A stretch of DNA of 64,000 bases from Bacteroidota bacterium (GCA_027491085.1 JAIXWW010000019.1:62001-126000), one strand, 5' to 3'. Positions 37,303 to 47,025 are shown, counted from the first letter of the stretch. Program-made: numbers and translations. Notes: generated from the letters alone by a model not told the origin.

Positions 37303-39306
37303 ATGAAGATAGAAGAAGCCAATTATGCCAGAAGTTTAATTGAAGCTAGTTTAGATCCTTTAATTACTATTAGTTCTGAAGGTAAAATTACTGATTTTAA
37401 CAATGCATTATCTGATATAACAGGTAAAACCCGTGATGAATTAACTGGAAGTAACTTTTTTGATTATTTTACTGAACCCCAAAAAGCCAAAAAAATTTAT
37501 CAAAAAATATTTGATTGTGGGCATGTAGAAAATTATCCATTAACCATTAAAGACCATAAATTAACTGATGTATTATTTAATGGTTCAGTATATAAAGATG
37601 CCAATGGAAATATTTTAGGAGCAGTAGTAGTAGCTCGCGATATTACAGTGCAGAAACGCATTGAGAAGGAACTTACAGAGGCAAAGGTATTTGCTGAGTT
37701 AGCTACTTTAGTAGCTGAGGAAGCAAAAGCAAAAGCTGAAGATGCAACAAGAGTAGCCATTGATGCGGTAAAAGCTAAACAACAGTTTTTAAGCAATATG
37801 AGTCATGAAATAAGGACGCCTATGAATGCCATTATTGGCTTTACCAAAGTAGTTTTGAAAACTGATTTAACTGCTAAGCAGAAGGAATATTTAACAGCTA
37901 TCAAAATGAGTGGTGATGCCCTCATTGTGCTCATAAATGATATTTTAGATTTAGCCAAGGTAGATGCAGGTAAAATGGTTTTTGAAAAAACAGCATTTAA
38001 ACTTTCAGCTTCTATTGCAGCCATGTTGCATTTGTTTGAATCAAAAATTGAAGAAAAAAATTTGTTATTAGTAAAAGAATACGATGAAAACATTCCAGAT
38101 GTATTAATTGGCGACCCTGTTAGGCTGCACCAAATCATTTTAAATTTGGTAAGTAATGCTGTTAAGTTTACCAATAAAGGTTTTATAAAAGTAAGCATCA
38201 AAATGATCAAAGAAGATGATATAAAAGTGACCATTTTATTTGCCATAAGCGATACAGGAATAGGAATAATTGATAGTAAAAAAGACAGTATTTTTGAAAA
38301 CTTTCAGCAGGCTACAAGTGGTACTTCAAGGCTTTATGGAGGTACTGGTTTGGGTTTGGCTATTGTTAAGCAGTTAGTTGAAAATCAGGGCGGTGAAATT
38401 ACTATGCAAAGTGAATTAGATAGAGGTTCTATGTTTAGTTTTACACTTGATTTTATTAAAACCAATTCCAAAGCAGATGAATTGCAAGATATAGTGGATA
38501 TAGATACCGAAGTAAAAGATATTAAAGTTTTAGTAGTTGAAGATATTGCTTTGAATCAATTATTGATGCGTACCTTATTAGATGATTTTGGGTTTCAGTG
38601 CGATATAGCTGCCAATGGTAAATTAGCTATTGAAAGGCTCGAAAATAAAGAGTATGATATTATTTTAATGGATTTGCAAATGCCCGAAATGAATGGCTTT
38701 GAAGCAACTGATTATATTAGAAACAAAATGAAATTAAAAATTCCCATCATGGCCTTAACTGCTGATGTTACTACAGTTGATTTAGCTAAATGCAATGCTG
38801 TAGGAATGAATGATTATGTAGCCAAACCAATTGATGAAAAAATATTATATAATAAAATAATAAGTTTAATTAATAAACCTACTAGCAATAGTTTAAAAAG
38901 TAGCCCTATTGCCATTTTAAATGTAGGACAAAATATTAAGTATGTTGATTTAGGTTATTTATCGCACAGAACTAAATCAAATCCTATATTGATGAAGGAA
39001 ATGATACTACTTTATTTAGAACAAACACCACCTCTAATTGCATCTATGAAAACAAGTTTTGCCAATAAAGATTGGGGAACTTTAAAATCATCGGTACATA
39101 AAATGATTCCTTCATTTTCAATCATGGGCATGAGTTCGGAGTTTGAAATGATGGCAAAAAAAGTTCAAGAATTTGCCGATACGCAGCAAAAGTCGGAAGG
39201 TATAAACGAGTTGGTAATTCAACTTGAAAATGTTTGCAATCAATCATGTCATGAATTGCAAGAAGTATTAATTAATTTAAAACACGAAATAAATGAGCAG
39301 CACTAA
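37303..39306 (+). CDS. Hybrid histidine kinase (PAS-HisKA-HATPase-REC-HPt)
   Basis: 667 residues, no membrane helix. The PAS domain (about 8-120) detects an internal signal. A helical Ala/Lys-rich linker (120-160) follows, then HisKA with the phosphoacceptor H168 in FLSNMSHEIRTP. HATPase boxes are VSNAVKFT, DTGIGI and GTGLGLAI. A receiver domain (about 402-520) has the Asp in ILMDLQMPEMNG. A C-terminal histidine phosphotransfer domain has H599 in SSVHKMIP. The presence of all phosphorelay parts in one protein, with a single-domain receiver gene overlapping by 14 bases, suggests the relay H168 to receiver Asp to H599 to that partner. Confidence 0.95.
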   Translation: MKIEEANYARSLIEASLDPLITISSEGKITDFNNALSDITGKTRDELTGSNFFDYFTEPQKAKKIYQKIFDCGHVENYPLTIKDHKLTDVLFNGSVYKDANGNILGAVVVARDITVQKRIEKELTEAKVFAELATLVAEEAKAKAEDATRVAIDAVKAKQQFLSNMSHEIRTPMNAIIGFTKVVLKTDLTAKQKEYLTAIKMSGDALIVLINDILDLAKVDAGKMVFEKTAFKLSASIAAMLHLFESKIEEKNLLLVKEYDENIPDVLIGDPVRLHQIILNLVSNAVKFTNKGFIKVSIKMIKEDDIKVTILFAISDTGIGIIDSKKDSIFENFQQATSGTSRLYGGTGLGLAIVKQLVENQGGEITMQSELDRGSMFSFTLDFIKTNSKADELQDIVDIDTEVKDIKVLVVEDIALNQLLMRTLLDDFGFQCDIAANGKLAIERLENKEYDIILMDLQMPEMNGFEATDYIRNKMKLKIPIMALTADVTTVDLAKCNAVGMNDYVAKPIDEKILYNKIISLINKPTSNSLKSSPIAILNVGQNIKYVDLGYLSHRTKSNPILMKEMILLYLEQTPPLIASMKTSFANKDWGTLKSSVHKMIPSFSIMGMSSEFEMMAKKVQEFADTQQKSEGINELVIQLENVCNQSCHELQEVLINLKHEINEQH

Positions 39307-39724
39307 AACAAGACTTTTTTTGGTAGATGATGATATTCTTTTTTTAAAATCATTGGAGTTAGAGTTTTTAGAAAAAGGTAATTATGAAATAATTACTTTT
39401 AATACTGGAGAAGCTTGTATTGAAGCTTTGATTTTAGATCCTGATATTATTGTGCTTGATTATCATTTAGATGGAATTGTAAAAGGCGCTATGAATGGTT
39501 TAGAGACACTCGATAAAATTAAGCAATACAATAAAAATTTAACTGTTATCATGCTTTCTAGTCAAGATAAAATTGAGATAGCAGTTAATTGTATGCATCA
39601 TAAAGCGTATGATTATGTAGTAAAAAGTGAAACAGCTTTTCTGAGATTAGAAAAAAATATTACTCAAATATTAGCTCAACAAAAAACCGAAAGTGAAGTG
39701 AAGTGGTATATGGATAGGATGTAG
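39293..39724 (+). CDS. Single-domain response regulator
   Basis: 143 residues with only a receiver fold: acidic residues VDDD (11-14), phosphoacceptor D56 in IIVLDYHLDG, Ser/Thr switch in VIMLSS, and Lys in VVKSE. A short C-terminal extension ends the protein. No DNA-binding domain is present. It starts inside the end of the hybrid kinase gene (14-base overlap) and is the likely end acceptor of its phosphorelay. How it acts on the AraC regulator two genes upstream, if at all, is unknown. Confidence 0.92.
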   Translation: MSSTKTRLFLVDDDILFLKSLELEFLEKGNYEIITFNTGEACIEALILDPDIIVLDYHLDGIVKGAMNGLETLDKIKQYNKNLTVIMLSSQDKIEIAVNCMHHKAYDYVVKSETAFLRLEKNITQILAQQKTESEVKWYMDRM

Positions 39725-39739
39725 ATTTTAGTTCATAGT

Positions 39740-40090
39740 TAATGGTCCATAGTTTCCCGCAAATTTGTCTGAACCATGATTTCTATGATTGAGAAGATTG
39801 ACATGATTTTAACTTAAACGTTAGCGAATGTCATTGCGAACGTAGAGAAGCAATCTCAAGCTAATGTTTCTCGCAGATTGCGCAGATTACGCAGAGTTTC
39901 CCGCACATTGTCTTAACTGTGATTTATTGATTCTTCTTTAGCGGCCTTTGCAGGGTTCCTCGCATAGAATATATTAAGACGATTAACACAACTGCCACCA
40001 AACAGAAAAAATAAAAAGCTCCATAGGAGAAAGTATTGTAACAAAACAAGCACCCTACCAACTCAAAGCCCCTAAGGGGCGATTCTTGTT
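39740..40090. repeat. Intergenic repeat cluster between the receiver and ice-binding-like genes
   Basis: The gap 39725-40241 has no gene. At 39816-39925 the text (TCATTGCGAACGTAG … GCAATCTCAAGCTAATGTTT, then CGCAGAT-type repeats and CCCGCACATT) matches 46520-46613 closely. At 40015-40090 there is one diverged copy of the 120-bp hairpin repeat of 46725-46964 (AGCTCCATAGGAG and GCCCCTAAGGGGC hairpins). Bases 40091-40241 show no feature I can name. Confidence 0.65.
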
Positions 40091-40241
40091 TACTCGTCAT
40101 CTGTAAAGGATATTATTAGCTTAAAATAGTACATAAAACAAGTGAATTATATAATAGTATAAGTTATTGATGTAAGGCTTTAGAAGCTCAATTCTAACAC
40201 CTTTACCATGTGAAAATTCTTTCACAAATAATAACTTAATA

Positions 40242-43200
40242 ATGAAAAACAAACTACTCTATTTAATAGCTATTGTCCTATTATTTTTACCCAAAATAAA
40301 TTACGGACAGGCACCAACTCTGGGCACTGCTGCCGGTTTTGTATTATTCACCTCTGTAGGTGCAATAACCAATACTGGCATATCCCAAGTAACAGGAAAT
40401 GTTGGTTCTAATGTTGGGGCAAGTACTAATTTTGGTAATGTAAATGGCATTATGCAATCGCAAAATTTAGCCACAGCGGCTTGTTCCACTGCAGTGTTAT
40501 CGGCCTATAATCAGCTAGCAGGAACCACAGCCACTTTTTTCCCTTCACCCTCTCTTGGTGGAGATACTTTATTACCTGGTATTTACTCAGTATCAGGTGC
40601 ATCTACATTAACTAATGTATTAACTTTAAATGCTCAAGGAAACCCCAATGCAGTATTTATATTTAAACTACAAGGAGCTTTTTCGGCCGCTGCAAATGCC
40701 AAAGTAAAATTAATCAATGGAGCATTGGCTTGTAATGTGTTTTGGAAAATTGAAGGTTTAACCAATATGGCAATAGGTGTTACCATGCGTGGTACTATTA
40801 TAACCAATAATGCTGCCATTAATATAAGTGCAGGCGATACCCTAGAAGGTAGAGCTTTTACAACTGCTGGAGCAATTTCTGTTAGTGGTGTTATGGCTTA
40901 CACTCCTATTGGTTGTGGCAGTCCATTTTTAACTGGACCATTAGCACCTCCCTTAGGAACAACTGCCAATTATGCATTATTCTCTTCAATTGGACCTGTG
41001 ACTAATACGGGTGTCACACATATTATTGGAGATGTTGGAACCAATAGCGGATTAACTACTAGTTTTAATCCTTTATTTGTAAATGGAACTATTCATCCAA
41101 TTCCTGATATTTCAACTATTCAGTGTTCATCAGATTTGAATGTAGTTTACACGTATTTAAACGCTTTACCTATAGATATTGAACTACTTTTTCCTGCTCA
41201 ATTTGGAAACAAATTAGTTTTGACACCTCATACTTATTTATTAAATGCAGCAACTGCTTTAACTGATACCCTTTTCTTAAACGGACAAGGTAATCCCAAT
41301 GCTGTATTTGTAATTAAAATATTCGGAGCACTTTCTACAAGTACTTATTCCAATGTGGTTTTAACCAATGGTACCAAATCGCGTAATGTATTTTGGTTAG
41401 TAAATGGTGCTGTAAGTATTAATGACTACTCTGTTTTTAGAGGAACCATCATTGCAAATAATGGTGCCATTAATTTTGCTATTGGTTCATTATTAGATGG
41501 AAGGGCATTAACTACAGTTGGTGCTGTAAATGTAAATGCAATGACTGCCAATGCTCCTAATGCCCCTTTTGTAATTACCCCACCAATTGCTAAATTAGTT
41601 TGTTTAGGGGATACTGCACGATTTATTGTAAATGCCACGGGTACAAACCTTACTTTCCAATGGCGTAAAGGAAATGTAAACCTAATAAATAACGCTAATA
41701 TTTCAGGTGTAAACAACGACACTTTAACCATTTTTCCTGTTACTTATGCAGATACTGCTTCGAACTATAATGTAGTAATTATGGGTAATGTAAATCCAAA
41801 CGATACAACAGTAGGTGTTTCTTTAAAAATTAATTCACCAATTATCACTACTGAACCAATTAATAAAACTGCTTGTTTAGGAAACAATATTGTATTTTCT
41901 GTGACTACTTCTGGCACTGGAGTTACCTATCAATGGCGAAAAGGTTCGATTAATTTGGTTAATGGTGGAAATATACAAGGAGCTACAAGCGATACTTTAA
42001 AAATAAATGGTGTTACATTAATCGATACCGCTTCTAATTATAATGTTATTATCACTGGTGTTTGTGCACCTAGAGATACTTCTAATAATGTTTCACTGTA
42101 TTTAAATAATACTGTTGTTACCACTAATCCAAACAATCAAACAGTTTGTTTAGGAAGCTCGGCAAGATTTATAACTAGAGCTACTGGTTCAGGATTAACT
42201 TACCAATGGCGCAGAGGAAATGTAAACTTAGTAAATGGTTTAAATATATCAGGTGTAACAACAGATACTTTAAGATTTAATAGCACTAACATTTTAGATA
42301 CTGCTACCAATTACAATGTAATCATATCAAGTACTTGTTCTTTAAAAGATACATCATCAAATGTTTCGTTGAATATCAATTTGCCTTTGGCAATAAGCAT
42401 CAACCCAAGTAACCAAACAGTTTGTTTAGGAAGTTCAGCAAGATTTATAACCAAAGCAAGCGGTTCAGGATTAACTTACCAATGGCGCAGAGGAAATGTA
42501 AATTTAATAAATGGCTTAAACATATCAGGTGTAACAACCGATACCTTAAGATTTAATAGCACTACCATTTTAGATACTGCTACCAATTACAATGTAATCA
42601 TATCAAGTGTTTGTTCTGCAAAAGATACATCAGCAAATCTTTCGTTGAATATCATAACAGCTCCAATAATTACAACAGAACCAATCAATCAAATAGTATG
42701 TGTAGGAAGTTCTGTTAGTTATGCAGCCAGTGTTAGTGGCAATGGTTTAAATTACCAATGGCGTAAAGATGGTGTTGATTTAATGAACGGTGTTAACATT
42801 TCTGGTGCTAACAGTAATATTTTGAATATTAATCAAGTGGCGCTTTCAGATACTTCTTTAAATTATTATTTAGTTGTAACCAATAGTTGTGGTGTAACGG
42901 ATACTTCTGTAAGAGTTTCGCTAAAAGTAAATCCAATTCCTTTAGCAATTGCTAGCAGTAATTCGCCAATATGTGAGGGTAAGCCAATCAATTTATTGGC
43001 ACAAACAGTTACAGGTGGAACTTATGCTTGGAGTGGACCTAATGGATTTTCTTCTAATGTGCAAAACCCAAATATAACAAATGCACTTTTAGCCGACTCA
43101 GGTAACTATACTTTGGTTGTAACTCAAAATGGTTGTAATTCTGTTTTGGTTAACTTAAATGTAATCGTAAAATCTTGCGTAGATATAGTATTTTCAATAC

Positions 43201-43469
43201 CTGAAGGCTTTTCACCAAATAGCGATGGTATCAACGATTTATTTGTTATCAAAGGAATTGAAAATTATCCTACACTTTCGGTAAATATTTATAATCGGTG
43301 GGGTAGCTTGGTATTTGAGGCAAGTCCATATTTAAACAATTGGAATGGCAAATCAAACTCGGGTGTAACTATTGGTGGTGATGATTTACCGATTGGAACT
43401 TATTTCTACATCATTGATTTAGGTAATGGCTCGCCTATTTTAAAAGGAACCATCTATTTAAATAAATAA
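40242..43469 (+). CDS. Secreted surface protein: two ice-binding-like (DUF3494) domains, Ig-like repeats and a T9SS type B sorting domain
   Basis: 1,075 residues. The signal peptide is LLYLIAIVLLFLPKINYGQ. Two DUF3494 beta-solenoid domains (about 25-222 and 235-440) each show LGTAA/TT, NTG, GNVG/GDVG, the GQGNPNAVF-type motif and RGTIITNNAAI-type steps. Members bind ice or act as adhesins. Five Ig-like repeats follow (about 445-915), each with YQWRKG or similar. A sixth, SAYAWSG-type module (about 920-985) ends in a CHU_C gliding-type domain (FSPNSDGINDLFVI, NIYNRWG). This is the T9SS type B signal. The adjacent PorP/SprF and OmpA/PD40 genes are its usual partners. No catalytic residues are seen. 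Confidence 0.9.
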   Translation: MKNKLLYLIAIVLLFLPKINYGQAPTLGTAAGFVLFTSVGAITNTGISQVTGNVGSNVGASTNFGNVNGIMQSQNLATAACSTAVLSAYNQLAGTTATFFPSPSLGGDTLLPGIYSVSGASTLTNVLTLNAQGNPNAVFIFKLQGAFSAAANAKVKLINGALACNVFWKIEGLTNMAIGVTMRGTIITNNAAINISAGDTLEGRAFTTAGAISVSGVMAYTPIGCGSPFLTGPLAPPLGTTANYALFSSIGPVTNTGVTHIIGDVGTNSGLTTSFNPLFVNGTIHPIPDISTIQCSSDLNVVYTYLNALPIDIELLFPAQFGNKLVLTPHTYLLNAATALTDTLFLNGQGNPNAVFVIKIFGALSTSTYSNVVLTNGTKSRNVFWLVNGAVSINDYSVFRGTIIANNGAINFAIGSLLDGRALTTVGAVNVNAMTANAPNAPFVITPPIAKLVCLGDTARFIVNATGTNLTFQWRKGNVNLINNANISGVNNDTLTIFPVTYADTASNYNVVIMGNVNPNDTTVGVSLKINSPIITTEPINKTACLGNNIVFSVTTSGTGVTYQWRKGSINLVNGGNIQGATSDTLKINGVTLIDTASNYNVIITGVCAPRDTSNNVSLYLNNTVVTTNPNNQTVCLGSSARFITRATGSGLTYQWRRGNVNLVNGLNISGVTTDTLRFNSTNILDTATNYNVIISSTCSLKDTSSNVSLNINLPLAISINPSNQTVCLGSSARFITKASGSGLTYQWRRGNVNLINGLNISGVTTDTLRFNSTTILDTATNYNVIISSVCSAKDTSANLSLNIITAPIITTEPINQIVCVGSSVSYAASVSGNGLNYQWRKDGVDLMNGVNISGANSNILNINQVALSDTSLNYYLVVTNSCGVTDTSVRVSLKVNPIPLAIASSNSPICEGKPINLLAQTVTGGTYAWSGPNGFSSNVQNPNITNALLADSGNYTLVVTQNGCNSVLVNLNVIVKSCVDIVFSIPEGFSPNSDGINDLFVIKGIENYPTLSVNIYNRWGSLVFEASPYLNNWNGKSNSGVTIGGDDLPIGTYFYIIDLGNGSPILKGTIYLNK

Positions 43470-43502
43470 TCAAATTCATTCATTTAATCAATTCATTACA
43501 TT

Positions 43503-44438
43503 ATGAAAATTAGTAATAAAATAGCAGTTTTAATTGTTTTTACAATGGCAACATTGCACATAAAAGCACAACAAGCGCCTATGTACACGCATTATATGTA
43601 CAATACCATGGTGGTTAATCCGGCTTATGCCGGTAGCCGCGATGCCTTAACAATTTCAGCCTTGCATCGTTCTCAGTGGGTAGGTTTTGATGGAGCTCCA
43701 TCAACTCAAACTTTAACTTTACATGCTCCTTTAAACAATGAGCATATTGGACTTGGTTTGGCAGTAATGAACGATAAAATTGGTCCTGTTAACTTTTCAT
43801 CGGTTACCGCTAATTTTGCTTATATCATGCGTGTTTCTCGCAATGCCAAGTTATCGTTAGGATTAAGCGCTGGAGCCAATATACTTCAAGCCAATTTAAA
43901 TAAACTAACTTTAGATCAACAAAACGATCCTGCATTTGCCAATAATATCAATAATAAAATAGCACCCGATTTTGGTTTTGGTGTGTATTATTCACGCGAA
44001 CGTTTTTATGCTGGTGTATCTATTCCTAACTTAATGGAAACCAATTATGCTAATAATAACGATGGTGTAAAATTGGCAGGTAAAGACCAACGTCATTACT
44101 TTTTTATAGCCGGAACCATGCTTAAAATAAGCAATAGTTTATCTTTTAAACCTACTACTTTAATTAAAGTAACTGCTGGAGCGCCTATTCAAGCAGATAT
44201 TACAGGTTCATTTATTATTTTAGATAAATTATTATTAGGTGCCATGTATCGCACGGGCGATGCAGCTGGAGCTTTAATTGGTTTTGATTTAACCAATCAA
44301 TTACATATTGGCTATTCGTTCGACTGGTCGGTTGGAGTAAGCACAGCTAAGTACAATCAAGGAAGTCATGAAATATTATTGAGGTATGACTTTATGTTAA
44401 AAAACAAAAAACAAATTCATACACCAAGGTATTTCTAA
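43503..44438 (+). CDS. PorP/SprF family type IX secretion membrane protein
   Basis: 311 residues. The signal peptide is followed by the family hallmark QQAPMYTHYMYNTMVVNPAYAGSR and a beta-barrel with repeated aromatic strand ends. PorP/SprF proteins sit in the outer membrane and pair with type B T9SS cargo ending in CHU_C, holding it on the surface. The preceding gene encodes such cargo and is 33 bases away. The following gene encodes an OmpA/PD40 protein. The three are likely one operon, and the cargo-specific copy is expected to be dedicated to the ice-binding-like protein. Confidence 0.95.
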   Translation: MKISNKIAVLIVFTMATLHIKAQQAPMYTHYMYNTMVVNPAYAGSRDALTISALHRSQWVGFDGAPSTQTLTLHAPLNNEHIGLGLAVMNDKIGPVNFSSVTANFAYIMRVSRNAKLSLGLSAGANILQANLNKLTLDQQNDPAFANNINNKIAPDFGFGVYYSRERFYAGVSIPNLMETNYANNNDGVKLAGKDQRHYFFIAGTMLKISNSLSFKPTTLIKVTAGAPIQADITGSFIILDKLLLGAMYRTGDAAGALIGFDLTNQLHIGYSFDWSVGVSTAKYNQGSHEILLRYDFMLKNKKQIHTPRYF

Positions 44439-44474
44439 CATTTTTAAATCACAAAAAATTTAATTCCACATATC

Positions 44475-46394
44475 ATGAAAAATAAAATTATACCCATTAT
44501 CTGTTTTCTTTTATTCAGTTTTCAATTATTAGCGCAGCAAAAGTCGAGTAAGGAAATACAAGGCGATAAATACTCTTTTAGTTATTCATATTCTGATGCC
44601 ATTACTGCTTACACCAAAGCCGAAAACTTAACTTTAGATGGTAAACGTAAACTAGCTATGGCTTACCATAAAATGGATAATAACCAAGCTGCCGATTCAG
44701 TTTATAGTACTTATATAATCAATGGTTCAAGTTTAATTCCTGATGATTATGTCAACTATGCCATGGCTTTAAAAATGAACAATAAATATGCTGAGAACCT
44801 ATATTGGATGGACAAATTTGCGCAAGTAAAACCAACTGACTTAAGGGCAATTGATTATTTAGCTAATAAAAATGAATACAATAATTGGAGCCAAGATAGC
44901 AAGGTTTTTAAAATAGAAATGCTTAACCTGAATACCAATGAAGTAGATTTTGGTCCAGCCTATTATAAAAATAAAATTGTGTTTACCTCAAGCCGTAATA
45001 AAAAGGTTTTTAGTAAAGAAGATAATTGGCACAATGAACCTTACTTGGATTTATACATGGCAGATATTGATAAAACACAATTAACCAATATTGTAAATTT
45101 TGATAAAAACATCAATGGTAAAATGCACGATGGTCCTGCTACTTTCTCCAAAACAGGAACAACCATGGCTTTTACTCGTAATAACTACCACGATAAAAGC
45201 AAGGATAGAATTGTAGAACTTCAAATATTTTTTAGTGATTATAGTGATGGTAAATGGTCAACCCCTACCCCATTTGCCTATAATAGCATTGGTTATTCAG
45301 TTGGACACCCATGTTTTAATGCAGCAGCAAATACCATGTATTTTATAAGCGATATGCCTGGAGGTTTTGGAGGATCGGATATTTATAAAACTACCAAAGA
45401 TGGCAGTGGCTTATGGTCAAAGCCTGTTAACTTAGGCAATCAAATTAATACAGAAGGCGATGAGTTATTTCCATTTTACGAAGAAAATAGCATGATGTTA
45501 TTTTTTACTTCTGATGGACGTTATGGTTTAGGTGGATTAGATATTTTTTTATGTGAAATACGCGATGATAAAATAGGAAAAATTATAAACGTAGGTGCTC
45601 CTTTAAACTCTCGTTTTGATGATATTTCGGCCATCGCAGATGATAAAATGTCTACAGGGTATTTTTCATCTAACAGGCCAGGAGGCAAAGGAACTGATGA
45701 TATGTATTCATTCAGCATTCAAAAAATAGATAAAAGAATACAAGGTATTGTATTGCAAAAAAATGGAACTCCTATTCCTAAATCGTTTGTTAAGTTGTAT
45801 AATGATAAAGACCTGGTTATTGATTCTGTTATTACTAAAGAAGATGGAGCCTTTATATTTAAAGCTGCAAATAATAGTAATTTTAAATTAGTAGCGGTAA
45901 AAGAAACTTTTGCTGAAGGCAATGCTTTTGCTACTACGTTAGGCACTGAACTGATTGTAAAAGCGGATATTATTTTAACTAAAGTACCAATAAAAGAGCA
46001 AATAAAAGCCAAAGCTGACTTGGCTAAAATATTAGAGTTAAACGAAATCTTTTTCGATTTAAATAAATCTACCATAAGAGAAGATGCCAAAGCAGAGTTA
46101 GATAAAATTGTGGCCATTATGAACGAATATCCTAAAATGAGGGTAGAGTTAAGCAGTTTTACTGATTGTAGAGCAAGCGAAAAATACAATCAAATATTAT
46201 CAGATAGCAGAGCTAAAGCATCGGCTAAGTATATAAAAAGTAGAATTACTAAACCTTCACGCATATTTGGAAAAGGCTATGGAGAAGTTAAAAACTCATC
46301 TGATTGTCCTTGCGAGAACAATGCCATAACAGAATGTACCGAAGCTCAATACCAAGAAGCCAGAAAAACAATATTTACCATTTTAAGGTATTAA
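44475..46394 (+). CDS. OmpA family protein with PD40 repeats and a carboxypeptidase-regulatory-like domain (PorE-like)
   Basis: 639 residues. The signal peptide ends LLAQQ. TPR-like helices (about 30-130) are followed by WD40-like PD40 repeats (about 150-410, with FTSSRNKK, FTSDGRYGLGG and YFSSNRPGGKG). A carboxypeptidase-regulatory-like beta-sandwich follows (about 415-495). The C-terminal OmpA domain is at 520-637 (IFFDLNKSTIRED, SDSRAKASAKYI). Proteins of this layout, such as PorE, link the T9SS machinery and PorP/SprF to peptidoglycan. It is 36 bases after the PorP/SprF gene and is followed by a terminator. Confidence 0.93.
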   Translation: MKNKIIPIICFLLFSFQLLAQQKSSKEIQGDKYSFSYSYSDAITAYTKAENLTLDGKRKLAMAYHKMDNNQAADSVYSTYIINGSSLIPDDYVNYAMALKMNNKYAENLYWMDKFAQVKPTDLRAIDYLANKNEYNNWSQDSKVFKIEMLNLNTNEVDFGPAYYKNKIVFTSSRNKKVFSKEDNWHNEPYLDLYMADIDKTQLTNIVNFDKNINGKMHDGPATFSKTGTTMAFTRNNYHDKSKDRIVELQIFFSDYSDGKWSTPTPFAYNSIGYSVGHPCFNAAANTMYFISDMPGGFGGSDIYKTTKDGSGLWSKPVNLGNQINTEGDELFPFYEENSMMLFFTSDGRYGLGGLDIFLCEIRDDKIGKIINVGAPLNSRFDDISAIADDKMSTGYFSSNRPGGKGTDDMYSFSIQKIDKRIQGIVLQKNGTPIPKSFVKLYNDKDLVIDSVITKEDGAFIFKAANNSNFKLVAVKETFAEGNAFATTLGTELIVKADIILTKVPIKEQIKAKADLAKILELNEIFFDLNKSTIREDAKAELDKIVAIMNEYPKMRVELSSFTDCRASEKYNQILSDSRAKASAKYIKSRITKPSRIFGKGYGEVKNSSDCPCENNAITECTEAQYQEARKTIFTILRY

Positions 46395-46395
46395 T

Positions 46396-46446
46396 AATTA
46401 AAAAAACTTTGTCAGAGTAATCTACTTTGGCAAAGTTTTTTTAATT
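46396..46446 (+). terminator. Terminator of the T9SS type B unit
   Basis: AATTAAAAAAACTTTG (46396-46411) and CAAAGTTTTTTTAATT (46431-46446) form a 16-bp inverted repeat. The loop itself pairs partly. It directly follows the OmpA/PD40 stop. Confidence 0.85.
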
Positions 46447-46479
46447 ATTGTCTGAACACGATCTATTTGTAATGCCCTG

Positions 46480-46615
46480 CATGATTGGTTGACATGATAT
46501 CAACTTCAACTTGCGAGAACGTCATTGCGATCGTAGCGAAGCAATCTCAAGCTAATGTTTCCCGCAGATAGCAAAGATTACGTAGAGTTTCCCGCACATT
46601 TTCCGAACTGTGATT
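46480..46615. repeat. Intergenic repeat, second copy of 39816-39925
   Basis: This stretch matches 39816-39925 in order and nearly in spacing: GTCATTGCGATCGTAGCGAAGCAATCTCAAGCTAATGTTT, then CCCGCAGATAGC, GATTACGTAGAGTTTCCCGCACATT. A short fragment (TTGTCATTTTGAAGAACAAAGCAATCTCAAG) also appears at 58640. No gene is present. Confidence 0.7.
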
Positions 46616-46724
46616 TTTTTGATTTTGATGATTAACTAATTCAAAAAACTAAGTACTACAAACTAGGTACTGAATAACGCAGGGCGTGAAAAAACTGAAT
46701 CACATAAAACGTGAAAATACCAAG

Positions 46725-46964
46725 AGCTTCATAGGAGCGAAAGTATGGTAATTAAAAGGAACCCACTACCATCCTCAAGCCCCATAGGGGCAATACTTAT
46801 TGCTTGTTAGTGCCGCTTCGCTAAAACACCAACAAGGGCGAAAAAGCTTCATAGGAGCTACATTATGGTAAATAAAAGGAGACCACTACCAACCTAAAGC
46901 CCCGTAGGGGCGATACTTATTGCTTGTTGGTGTCGCTTCGCTAAAACAACAACAAGGGCACAAC
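46725..46964. repeat. 120-bp tandem repeat with two hairpins, two copies
   Basis: AGCTTCATAGGAGC starts the units at 46725 and 46845, exactly 120 bases apart. Each unit has an AGCTTC-atag-GAGCT hairpin, then TATGGTAA, GGA-CCACTACC, then a GCCCC-ataggGGC or GCCCCgtaGGGGC hairpin, then CGATACTTATTGCTTGTT-GTG and a CGCTTCGCTAAAACA-type segment. A third, diverged copy lies at 40015-40090. The following text to 47025 repeats an ACTTAGTACTT-type word. Confidence 0.85.
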
Positions 46965-46967
46965 TTT

Positions 46968-47025
46968 GAACTTAGTACTTCGAACTTAGTACTTATTACT
47001 TAGTACTTCAAACTATGAACTAAAA
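46968..47025. repeat. ACTTAGTACTT simple repeat
   Basis: The word GAACTTAGTACTTC and close variants recur four times in 58 bases. Related words occur at 46650-46672 and 58755-58800. It is non-coding. Confidence 0.6.

Noticed and set aside
45719..46189. Open frame opposite the OmpA/PD40 gene
   Set aside because: It is antisense to a clearly real gene and has no recognisable features.
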